Below are positions 22,576 through 32,527 of a stretch of 64,000 nucleotides of DNA, in pieces. This DNA comes from Cervus elaphus (lineage: Eukaryota; Chordata; Mammalia; Artiodactyla; Cervidae), in the NCBI RefSeq assembly GCF_910594005.1, contig NC_057847.1:22604001-22668000 (forward strand), written 5' to 3'. The notes below the pieces were generated by a model. The model worked only from the letters and a program-made list of their open reading frames with translations, made no database searches and had not been told where the DNA came from. A program made the translations under genes and the position numbers. Numbering within the stretch: position 1 is the stretch's first letter; each line of letters opens with the position of its first letter.

Positions 22576-23300
22576 AGATTCCACAGACCTTGATCCCCAC
22601 TTCTACTGTCCTGGTCCAGCTGCTGTTCTCTCTCTCCCATCCACTCTTGTCTACCTCCAATCCGTCCTGTATAGCAACTGGGATCATGTTCTACATGTAA
22701 TGAAAATCTGCTTTTCTTAGTTTAGGAATAGGCAAAACTACATAATATACCGAGGGAAAAAACGCCTTGAAAGTAGGGGTGGTGGTCACATCTGGAGTGG
22801 AATATAATTGCAGAAGAGTGCATAAAGGGCTGCCCAGGTCACAGTCAATCTCTTACCCCAAACTCCTCCGTGTCTTCCCACTGAGGACAATAAAAATCCT
22901 TTATTAACTTGGAAAGCTCTGGATGGCCTGGCCTCTACCCAGCCCTCCCTCCTCACCTCAGGTCTCCCCTGCCTCACCCACATTGCCCTCCAGGCAACTT
23001 CACCTTCCACCCAAAATACCTTCCCTCTGCCTCTTGCCCTGGCTAGCTCCATTCTATTTTCTGGGTTTGGCTTAAAGTACCATCTCAGAGGAGCCCATAA
23101 CCCACTTTCCTGCCACCTTCCCGCACTCTGCCCACCCCCCGTTGTCTCTCTCAGCATTTTGCTAGTTGACTTTATAGACATTATTTCAGTGCACATGTTT
23201 GCCTGTTTAGTGTATATCTCTACTGCTCAAGCAGAAGTTCCATTAAGACAGGGACCATGTGCAGAGTGCTTGGTGCAAATCAGCTCCTCAGTAGATATTT
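22575..23300 (+). repeat. L2 LINE, sense, left part of a nest
   Basis: L2 ORF2 and 3' landmarks: 'tctacctccaatccgtcctg', 'ctggatggcctggcctctac', 'aaataccttccctctgcctc', 'taaagtaccatctcagagga' and 'ccattaagacagggaccatg'. The L2 stops at 'cagtagatattt', where an L1 enters, and its last bases reappear at about 26122-26150. Confidence 0.8.
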
Positions 23301-26136
23301 TTTTTTAATTTATCTTATTGAAACATAGTTGATTTACAATGTTGTGTTCATTTCTGCTGCACGGCAGTGATCCAGTTATACACACACATATGTATTCTTC
23401 TTTATATTCTTTTCCATTATGGTTTATTACAGGATATTGAATATAGCTCCTTGTGTTATACAGTAGGACCTTTTTGTTTATCCATTCTATATACAACAGT
23501 TTACATCTGCTAATCCCAAACCCTGAATCCATCCTTCCCACACCCTCCTTCCCCCTTGGAAGCCACAAGTCTGTTCTTTGTGTGTGTGTATCTGCTCCTG
23601 TTTTTGTAGATACGTTCCATTTGGTTCATATTTTAGATTCCACACATTAAGTGATATGGTATTTTTCTTTCTCTTTCTGACTTACTTCAGTTAGTATTCA
23701 TATGATAATAGCATCATTTCATTCTTTTTTATAACTGAGTATTCCACTGTATATATATACCACATCTTCTTTTTCCACTTACCTGCTTATGGACATTTAG
23801 TTTGTTTCCATGTCTTGGCTATTGTGAATAGTGCTATTAAAAGTGTAAGATGCATGTATCTTTTGAATTATTGGTTTTTTTCTGGATATATGCCCAGGAG
23901 TGAGATTGCTGGATTATATAGCAACTCTTTTTTGTGGGTTTTTGAAGGAAACTCCATACTGTTTTCCACAGTGGCTGCAACAATTTATATTCCCATCAGT
24001 AGTGTCAGATGGTTCCCTGTTCTCCACACCCTCTCCAGTGTTTATTATTTATAGACTTTTTTATTATGATGGCCAATATGACTGGTGTGAAGGGATGCCT
24101 CATGGTGGTTTTGATTTATATTTCTCAACTAATTAGTGATGTACTCTGCATAGAACTTAAATAAGCAGGGTGACAATATACAGTCTTGACGTACTCCTTT
24201 CCTGATTTGGAACCAGTCTGTTGTTCCATGTCCAGTTCTAACTGTTGCTTCCTGACCTGCATACAGATTTCTCAAGAGGCAGGTCAGGTGGTCTGGAGTT
24301 CCCATCTCTCAGAATTTTCCACAGTTTATTGTGATCCACACAGTCAAAGGCTTTGCCATACTCAATAAAGCAGAAATAGATGTTTTTCTGGAACTCTCTT
24401 GCTTTTTCGATGATCCAGCGGATGTTGGCAATTTGATCTCTGGTTCCTCTGCCTTTCCTAAAACCAGCTTGAACATCTGGAACTTCACGGTTCACGTATT
24501 GCTGAAGCCTGTCTTGGAGAATTTTGAGCATTACTTTACTAGCGTGTGAGATGAGTACAATTATGCAGTAATCTGAGCATTCTTTGGCATTGTCTTTCTT
24601 TGGGATTGGAGTGAAAACTGACCTTTTCCAGTCCTGTGGCCACTGCTGAGTTTTACAAATTTGCTAACATATTGAGTGCAGCACTTTCACAGCATCATCT
24701 TTTAGGATTTAAAATAGCTCAACTGGAATTCCATCACCTCCGCTAGCTTTGTTCATAGTGATGCTTCCTAAGGTCCACTTGATTTCACATTCCAGGATGT
24801 CTGGCTCTAGGTGAGTGGTCACAGCATCTGATTCCAAATCAGGAAAGGAGTATGTCAAGGCTGTATATTGTCACCCTGCTTATTTAGCTTCTATGCAGAG
24901 TACATCATGAGAAACACTGCGCTGGGTGAAGCACGAGCTGGAATCAAAATTGCTGGGAGAAATATCAATAACCTCAGATATGCAGATGACACCACCCTTA
25001 TGGCAGAAAGTGAAGAGGAACTAAAGGGCCTCTTGATGAAAGTGAAAGACGAGAGTAAAAAGTTTGGCTTAAAGCTCAACATTCAGAAAACTAAGATTAT
25101 GGCATCCGGGCCCATCACTTCATGGCAAATAGATGGGGAAACAGTGGAAACAGTGGCTGACTTTATTTTGGGGGGCGCTTCAAAATCGCTGCAGATGGTG
25201 ACTGCAGCCATGAAATTAAAAGACACTTTCTCCTTGGAAGGAAAGTTATGACCAACCTAGATAGCATATTAAAAAGCAGAGACATTACTTTGCCAACAAA
25301 GGTCCATCTCATCAAGGCTATGGTTTTTCCAGTAGTCATGTATGGATGTGAGAGTTGGACTGTAAAGAAAGCTGAGCACCGAAAAATTGATGCTTTTAAA
25401 CTGGGGTGTTGGAGAAGATTCTTGAGAGTCCCTTGGACTTCAAGGAGATTCAACCAGTCCATCCTAGGGGAGATCAGTCCTGGGTGTTCATTGGAAGGAT
25501 TGATTTTGAAACTGAAACTCCAATCCTTTGGCCACCTCATGCAAAGAGATGACTCATTGGAAAAGACCCTGATGCTGGGAAAGATTGAGGGCAGGAGGAG
25601 AAGGGGACAGCAGAGGATGAGATGGTTGGATGGCATCACCGACTGAATGGACATGAGTTTGAGTAAACTCTGGGAGTTGGTGATGGACAGGGAGGCCTGG
25701 CGTGCTGCAGTTCATCGGGTCGCCAAGAGTCGGATACAACTGAGCAACTGAATTGAACTGAACTGAACTAATTAGTGATGATGAGCTTGTTTTCAAGTGC
25801 ATTTTGGCCATCTGTATGTCTTCCTTAGAGAAATGTCTACTTAGGTCTTCTGCCCATTTTTTTGATTGAGTTATTTGGGTTTTTTGTTATTGAGTTGTAT
25901 GAGCTGTTTGTATATTTTGAAAATTAAGCCCTGTCAGTCACATCATTTGCAAATATTTTCTTCCAGTCTTTTCATTTTGTTTACGGTTTTCTTTGCTGTG
26001 CAAAAGCTTATAACTTTGATTAGGTCAAACATTTGTTTATTTTTGTTTTTATTTCTATTGCTTTGGGAGACTGATCTAAGAAAATGTTGGTAACATTTAT
26101 GCCAGAGAATGTTTTGCAAGTCCTTAATAGATACTT
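23286..26136 (-). mobile_element. L1 LINE, antisense, inserted in L2 and itself split by BovB
   Basis: Antisense L1 occupies 23301-24126 and 25781-26121. Landmarks are the T-rich end, 'cattgaaacatagttgattt'-like sequence near 23320, 'ggatattgaatatagctcct', 'ttcttttttataactgagta', then after the BovB 'gccatctgtatgtcttcctt' and 'tttgctgtgcaaaagcttat'. The imperfect repeats 'cctcagtagatattt' (23286-23300) and 'ccttaatagatactt' (26122-26136) look like its aged target-site duplication. No intact ORF. Confidence 0.85.
24127..25780. mobile_element. BovB LINE with 5' inversion (twin priming)
   Basis: One insertion flanked by perfect 15-base repeats 'aactaattagtgatg' (24127-24141 and 25766-25780) contains an antisense BovB segment (24142-24828) joined head-on to a sense segment (24829-25765) that ends in the normal tail 'attgaactgaactgaacta'. 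The antisense part encodes RT residues on the minus strand (QAGFRKGRGTRDQIANI near 24475-24420). The sense part keeps YADD at 24979-24990. A 74-base stretch is present in both parts in opposite orientation. The structure fits twin-primed reverse transcription of one RNA. It is not functional. Confidence 0.9.
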
Positions 26137-26155
26137 CTTGATTGAATGGCTCATG
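26122..26155 (+). repeat. L2 3' tail, right part of the nest
   Basis: 'ccttaatagatacttcttga' followed by 'ttgaatgg' is the terminal L2 pattern, completing the L2 interrupted at 23300. Confidence 0.6.
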
Positions 26156-27605
26156 ATTTAGATACTCAACTGCTTGTATACTATTTCCTGACTTACTCCC
26201 TCAGAGCTAATCTTATCTCTGTATCCACCAACCTTGCCCAGACAGCTTGAAAACTGCCCTTTTTCACTCTTACTTTTGGACTTCTCTTTCCTCCATGGCA
26301 ACTGTTTGCCCTTGTGGCCCCAGTCAGTTTGACAGTGGCCCAAACTAGGCCTTGTCCCTTCTTACCTCTTTTACTCCAGGGGCAGCTTCAAGCAAAACCA
26401 CACTGCTTCCAACGTAAAGTTCTCTATGGTGTTCCTGCAGAGTCAATGCAAATAATCAAGGTATTTCTTCTCAGATCATCAACCATGGTAGTCTTGTTGA
26501 TTATGCAAAAACCATGAGGGGAGAGGTACAGAAAATAAATATGTATTCAATAACAAGCTACTTTGAAATATGGCATTAAGTGAAATCAGATCTGGCATTA
26601 AAAAACATCAGTTCCAAATATTTAAATTATAGATTTGAAAAAGCATTGACACATATTATAGTTGTTTTAGAAACAGAAATAACCAATCCAAGTTGTTCAA
26701 TTAGTCCAAAAGAAGGCTATGTTCTCTTCTTTTGCTATTAACAAGTAAGAAAACAAGTAAGCAATGAGTTCATTAGAAAAGCACTTGTGAAATATTAATA
26801 CTGTTAATCACCTACATGATTAAAAAAACAGCCTCACTTTCACACATAATGTGGGGAGTCATGCAATTGTGAGAAAGGAACATTTATTTTGAAACAGTTG
26901 TAAATTATAGTGTAATATGCATATGTATAGAACTATATTAAATTACAGTAAGAATTAATCCAAAAAAGAGTTCTGAATTTAAGTGTTAATGGCTGAGATC
27001 TTTTATGAGAAACAACTAAAAACTTTTTAAAAATTAGAATTATTGCCACATGCAACTTTTTGGAAAGAAATAGACTATTTCTTTCACCCTAACGACATTG
27101 AAGTGATTGAAATCGGTAGCTAAGCAGTTCCTAAAAGCTATGGAACTGAATTAACCCAATAATAACCTTTCGTTATAATAATTTTCTTCTATGGGTATCA
27201 CAATGTATTTAGTCAAATCAGCAATGTTTAATGACCATATGCTACATGTACTATAATATGTTAAATATAAAGAGTGTAATAAGGTTATACCATAATCCCA
27301 CTTATTTGAAGATCCTGTGTATCACACATAACTCTTTGAAATACAGAAGAGAATCAGGAAAGAAGCAAAAATTAAAAAGCACTGTAAAATTCATATGCTG
27401 TGGTTCATATATTGGATTCATTTGCCCTGATTTCAAAAACAATTCTAATTCTACTTGCGGTTTGACTGACTGAACCATTGTGGTAGTCTTTAGAGCCCAT
27501 CACCTGCCGAGCCTTCTGGAGGGCTATACCTTCCACTCCCCTGAAGTTAGATAGAGCCATGGGACTTTGTCCAGCTAGTGAAATGTGAGTGGGAAATGCA
27601 GGTAT
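26155..27605. other. AT-rich single-copy sequence
   Basis: No gene, RNA or clear repeat is recognised over about 1.4 kb. Short frames (up to 80 codons near 27231) lack coding character. Confidence 0.45.
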
Positions 27606-27738
27606 TCCCTGCTTTTTACTGATAGGTAAACTGAGACTCAGCGAGTTTAGATAATTAAGGGCTAGTGGACCAGGATTATGAGCCCAGGCCATCTAAGTCC
27701 AGCGTCCCTGTGTTCAACCAACAAGCTATGCTGCTTCC
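27605..27738 (+). repeat. MIR SINE relic
   Basis: The 3' half of a MIR: 'ctgataggtaaactgagact', 'ggaccaggattatgagccca' and 'ccaacaagctatgctgcttc'. Confidence 0.6.
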
Positions 27739-28285
27739 CAATGCTGGTGTACTAAGTGACCACAAATTAGGAAGATGAAACTACTAAATGGAAGAAAATG
27801 ACCTGCTGTAAGAATGCTATAGATAATTCATAAAGCAATTAATCTACATAAGCAAAATCAAGTACTACTACTGACCCCAATAGACAGGGAGAAAATGAAG
27901 TCATTCTCTAAACCAGTGCCATACGGGGGATAAATTCTGATTTCTGGGCCCAGAAATGTCAAAGAGTTGACTCACATGATGACATAATTTTAAGCAAGAT
28001 CTTTACCAAATTGCTTGCATAAGCCCAAGTGTTCTAAATAAATCCAACAAAACTAATTTCACGGCGTTTTTATCTCCATTGTCAATGGAATTCAGAAGTA
28101 TAAAGAAATACAGTCTGAAAACCAACTAGCAAAATAAAACTAAAGAAACATTTCTAAGCATCTTAAAGCTATTCAAATCACACTGGGATTTGGGAGAAGA
28201 CCCAAACCACTTTATTTCTTTCATTTCTGCTCACTCCTCCCCTCTAATCTAGACATTTTAAACCTAGAATCCATCGATGGGAATC
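27738..28285. other. No gene seen
   Basis: Single-copy-looking AT-rich sequence with no supported feature. Confidence 0.4.
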
Positions 28286-28286
28286 A

Positions 28287-28445
28287 GAACAGTGGTTCTC
28301 ACAGTGTAGTTCCCAGACAAGCAGCATCAACCTCACCTGGGAACTTGTTAGAAGTGCAGCTTTTAAGGTCCCACCTTAGCTGCACTGAACCAGGAATTCT
28401 GGAGGCAGACATCTCTGTTCTGATGCATGTTAACGTTTGTGACCC
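28287..28445 (-). repeat. MER5A-like hAT-Charlie element
   Basis: 'agtggttctcacagtgtagt' opens the element, followed by 'cagcatcaacctcacctggg', 'aacttgttagaagtgcagct' and 'tctgatgcatgttaacgttt'. This is the MER5A layout in reverse orientation. Non-autonomous, no transposase. Confidence 0.8.
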
Positions 28446-28708
28446 ACTGAGCTAATGAATGAGAATTTCTGAAGTGTAAGAATGTAGGCGAAAAATTATC
28501 TAACTTTGGCATTAGGATTCCATGGGAAGATTCTTGACAAGCCCTCCCAGGATAGTAAATATACGAGGGAATAAATTTTGACTGCCTCCAACAACCAGAG
28601 GGTTTGGAAAACCGTTCTCAATGATAAAGGAATAGAATGTTATTATTTTACATTTGAAATGGAGAAATAGGGGAGAAAAGGTGAAAAGGAAGGTTATATT
28701 GGAGAGAG
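28445..28708. other. No gene seen
   Basis: Short single-copy interval between MER5A and BovB. Confidence 0.4.
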
Positions 28709-29558
28709 CTCCTGCTGTTGCTGTTCAGTCGCTAAGTCATGTCAGACTCTGTAATCCCGTGGACTGCAGCACGCCACACTTCCCGGTCCTTCACCATCTC
28801 CCTGAGTTTGCTGAAACTCATGTCCATTGAGTCAGTGATGCAGTCTAACCATGTCATCTTCTGCCACCCCCTCCTCCTCCTGCCCTCAATCTTTTCTAGC
28901 ATCAGGGTCTTTCCAAATGAGTCAGCTCTTTGCATTATGTGGCCAAAATGTTGGAGCTTCAGCTTCAACATCAGTCCTTCCAATGAATATTCAGGGTTGA
29001 TTTCCTTTAGGGTTGACTTATTTGATCTCCTTGCTGTTCTAGGGACTCTCAAGAGTCTTCTCTAGCACCACAGTTCAAAAGCATCAATTCTTCAGTGCTC
29101 AGCCTTCTTGATGGTCCAACTCTTACATCCATACACAACTATATGGACCTCTGTCGGCAGTGACATCTCTACTTTTGTAATGTGCTGTATAACTTTGTCA
29201 TAGCTTTTCTGCCAAGGAGCAAGTGTCTTTTAATTTTGTGGCTGCAATCACTGTCCACAGTGATTTTGGAGCTCAAGAAAAAAATATGCTACTGTTTCTG
29301 CTTTTTACCCATCTATTTGCCATAAAGTGATGGGACCGGATGCCATGTAGTGTTTTGAATGTTCAGTTTTAAGCCAGCTTTTTCACTGTCCTCTTTCACC
29401 CTCATCAAGAGGCTCTTTAGTTACTCTTCACTTTCTGCCATTGTGGTATCATCTGCATATCTGAGATTATAGATATTTCTCCCAGCAGTCTTGATTCCAG
29501 CTTGTGATTCATCCAGCTGGGTACTTCGCATGATGTACTCTGCATACAACTCCTGCTG
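28709..29558 (-). mobile_element. BovB LINE, antisense, 5'-truncated, with target-site duplication
   Basis: BovB read backwards lies at 28718-29549 between 'ctcctgctg' repeats (28709-28717 and 29550-29558). The tail 'gttcagtcgctaagtcatgt' is at the left. The truncated RT region, with a broken NLRYADDTTMAE block, is at the right near 29465-29430. The 106-codon minus frame at 29052-28732 is the degenerate C-terminal BovB region. Confidence 0.9.
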
Positions 29559-29574
29559 AGCTCTTCCTTGAAAA

Positions 29575-29775
29575 TGAAGTGAAAGTGTTAGTTGCTCAGT
29601 CATGTCCAACTCTTTGGGACTCCATGGACTGTAGCCTACCAGGCTCCTCTGTCCATGGGATTCTCCAGGCAAGAATACTGGAGTGGGAAGATCCAAGGGA
29701 TCTTCCTGACCCAGGGATTGAACCCAGGTCTCCTGCATTGCAGGCAGATTCTTTACCATCTGAGTCACCTTAAGC
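29575..29775 (-). mobile_element. Bov-tA SINE, antisense
   Basis: Body 'aagaatactggagtgggaag', 'cccagggattgaacccaggt' and head 'ctttaccatctgagtcacc'. About 10 bases of the body are missing around 29685 relative to sibling copies. Confidence 0.85.
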
Positions 29776-29857
29776 CTCAACAAAGCACTGTATGAAGCAC
29801 AGTGCTTCATATAACTACCAGCATTCAGATAAAACTGAGGCCTCCAATTTCCTCATA

Positions 29858-30050
29858 GCTCAATCGGGAAAGAATCTGCCTGCAATGCAGGAGACCCAGG
29901 TTTGATTCCTGGGTCAGGAAGATCCTCTGGAGAAGGAAATGGCAACCCACTGCAGTATTCTTGCCTGGAGAATCCTACGGACAGAGGAGCCTGGCAGGCT
30001 ACAGTCCATGGGATCACAAGAGTCAGACACAACTTGGTGACAAAACCACC
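29858..30050 (+). mobile_element. Bov-tA SINE
   Basis: Head 'aaagaatctgcctgcaatgc', B-box-like 'ggtttgattcctgggtcagg', body 'cactgcagtattcttgcctg' and tail 'gagtcagacacaacttggtg'. Together with 29575-29775 it forms an inverted SINE pair separated by about 80 bases. Confidence 0.85.
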
Positions 30051-30397
30051 ACCAATAAAATCTATTTGCCAGGATAGGAAAAAGAAGACCAAAATATCTA
30101 TCACAATGATTTACACATAGTAGGCACACAATACATATATGCTGATGCGAACTACGAGTGTGACCCTTCTTTCCTGCAGATAGTAGTTAAAAGGCAGCTG
30201 AACTGACGTCATTATGACAATTGACTGTTTTGTTTATTACCCTAGATTCTGCAGGAATCTTTTATTCTGCTTTAAATTCCAAAAGATTTCGTCTTTTTTA
30301 GAATATTAAAAATATGTTTTATGACAGATATAGTCCAAAGGCTGTGATAACGGGTCACTCAGCAGACACAGTTATTTGAAGTTATCTTTCTGAACAT

Positions 30398-30403
30398 TTT
30401 ATT
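30398..30403 (-). terminator. Polyadenylation signal (AATAAA) after the candidate exon
   Basis: The plus strand reads TTTATT, so the minus strand has the canonical AATAAA. It lies about 135 bases past the TAA at 30538-30540, a plausible short 3'UTR. Cleavage would be expected near 30375-30388. A single hexamer in AT-rich DNA can occur by chance. Confidence 0.4.
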
Positions 30404-30537
30404 CCATTAAACAGCAGACACTTTCTTAAATATTTAATAGTAGAACCTGATGATTTCTCAGTTTCCCTGAATTCGTTCAGTTGCAGGGTATTTGAAGCCT
30501 ATCATCCTCTTGTTAAGAAATTCTAGAGAATGGCTCT

Positions 30538-30752
30538 TTACTCAGCTAGCCCTTCTATCAAGTCACCCCAAGTAAATTGGCTTTTCATTCCTTGTGGTTT
30601 GCCACCTTTGGCAGAGGCCTGCTGCTGATCACAAAGTTTCTTTACTTCTTCCGAGCTCATCAGTATAAAGTATTTGCGATTTTCCTGCAGGCCACCTTCA
30701 CTCTGATACCAGTTTTTTTCAAATGCCACCAAGTGCCGCCTTGCCTCCTGAA
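30538..30752 (-). CDS. Candidate 3'-terminal coding exon of an unidentified gene
   Basis: On the minus strand a TTTACAG acceptor-like site (30759-30753) is followed by an open frame of about 71 codons ending in TAA at 30540-30538. The predicted peptide is hydrophilic and ordinary in composition, with segments such as RRHLVAFEKNWYQ, KYFILMSSEEVKKLC and FTWGDLIEGLAE at its C-terminus. No signal peptide or membrane helix is seen. There is no proper ATG: the nearest start in frame is a GTG upstream of the acceptor, which is why an exon fits better than a small gene. The first exon base would complete a split codon (phase unknown). A second AG five bases downstream could serve instead. AATAAA lies at 30398. 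I do not recognise the protein family and cannot name the gene. A fragment of a retrocopy, or a chance frame, are the alternatives. Other exons were not found and may lie beyond the right edge. Confidence 0.45.
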
Positions 30753-30759
30753 CTGTAAA

Positions 30760-31885
30760 CACATGAGTAAATATTCAGGCCTCCCGAGACAGCCCATCTG
30801 GGTCCTCAGCAAGGTCTGCGTTCCTGCTCCCTGTGAAGTGGTTCTTTATGTTTGTATTTCTGGCAGCCAGCATTTGCAATGGTTCATTTCTCATTCCAGG
30901 AGCAAATGGCTTCCTAGATCCGCAATAAATTAACATTCAGTACTCTCTTGTCAGAGATTTGCCCTCCGCTACTTAGGGGCAGTTCCTGGGATTGCAAGGC
31001 AAGCATTTGGCTCTGGTCTTGAACCGCATATGGCAGAGGGCAAGGCTTGCTACAGTGGTCCTATTGCATAGCTCTGCTCATTGTTTTTCTTTTGAAATAT
31101 AGTTAACTGTCTTTTCCTGCTGTGGAAACACGACACAAAAACATGGCTTCTTTAGTCTGTTGTGCATGGGTCTAACAGTAGCTTTCTTTTACATTTTCTT
31201 GCCGCTGTTTCTTTGTTTTGCTAGGAGCAAGTTCAATCCAAAAGATAATTAAAGTTGGTAGGGTTTTGCAAATAGTGATTTATTTTTGGAACTATAGAGA
31301 TTTCTTCAGTCAGAGCTCACCAATGAAACTGAGTCACTAGATTTTACTTTAAAATATTTTCAAAATTAATACAGCTACAAAAGATAAAGCTATCAGGAAT
31401 AGACATTTTCTTGTGAAAGTTTAATGTTTGTTAAGTGCTCTGTGGGTCAGCTCTTTACTTTTGTAAGTAAACTTTATACAAATTCGATTTAGCTGTCAAA
31501 AAAATCTTGTGAGTGTGTATGTAATGGCTAAACTCTCATAAACTAACAATGTTCTTCATAGAGAAAGTGTACATATAAGATTTGCAAATGCTTCTTTCTT
31601 CAAAACCATTACAGTACATTCATTTAAACCTTTTTTATTCTATCAAATATATTATTACTCAGAAATAAATAGTATCTCTAGCTCCTTGGTATGAAATAAA
31701 TAGCTTAAGGGATTCTTTTAAAGTTAATGTGCTCTAGAAACATGGAGGAAACCTTAACTTATCCAAAAGGGTTTAACAACAATAGTAGCTTAAAAAATAA
31801 ATTCTTTAACTTGTTTTTTAATTCTCTACCACAGAAACTTGCATGATTTTTAGTCATCAGCTGTGCCATATGGTCACACCTGCAT
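30760..31885. other. Single-copy sequence upstream of the candidate exon
   Basis: If the exon is real this is its last intron. No repeat is recognised over about 1.1 kb and no second exon is evident. A 118-codon plus frame (30577-30933) is mostly antisense to the candidate exon and is not supported. Confidence 0.4.
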
Positions 31886-31887
31886 GT

Positions 31888-31888
<1 letters not shown>

Positions 31889-31922
<34 letters not shown>
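31889..31922. repeat. (CA)17 microsatellite
   Basis: An uninterrupted CA run of about 34 bases, preceded by 'tgcatgtg'. Likely polymorphic in length. Confidence 0.95.
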
Positions 31923-31924
<2 letters not shown>

Positions 31925-32525
31925 GATTGTCTTTGGAATATTGGTTATGCTACAAGTAATCAGGAATTACTTTGATCTGATTATAGTTCTTTCAATGGCA
32001 TCCATAGGTTAGTCTCAGATCTTAGATTAGTGAGGTTATTTGATTTTGCTGAAAATACTCTAGACTTGAGATATTTGCTAGGTTTGCCAGATAAAATACT
32101 GGGAAGAAAAAGTCACTGGGAGGGGTTGAGTGAGGAATATGAAAAAATTTTGGAATGTGGCTTAAAGTTTTCCATATTTGTTTCCAGACTTTTTAATTTC
32201 AAGAGAGGAGAAGTAAGGTTACTGGGTAAAAACAGAAAGACAACCAGTTAAATTTGAACTTTAGATCAACAACAAATAATATTCTCAGTATAACTATGTC
32301 TCAAATAGTGCAGATATTAGTGATTTATCTGAAATTCAAATTCAACGGGGTCTCCTGTATTTTTATTTCTTAAAACTGGCAACCCTACCTACACTGTTTA
32401 GTTTATGCTCTAAGACATATCATGATTTTGTTGAGGAAAAGACATAAATTAAGGCCACTCAAATACAAGCAGAGAAGCATATGAGAAATAGATTCTTTTC
32501 TTTTAAGATTATTTTCTATTGCATG
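31925..32525. other. No gene seen
   Basis: AT-rich. A 73-codon frame from 32030 has no recognisable domain or flanking gene signals. Confidence 0.4.
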
Positions 32526-32527
32526 AT

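Noticed and set aside
22094..22700. Overlapping 180- and 197-codon frames on opposite strands
   Set aside because: Mutually antisense frames in GC-richer DNA reflect few stop codons. The plus frame enters an L2, and no domain, splice or start context supports either.
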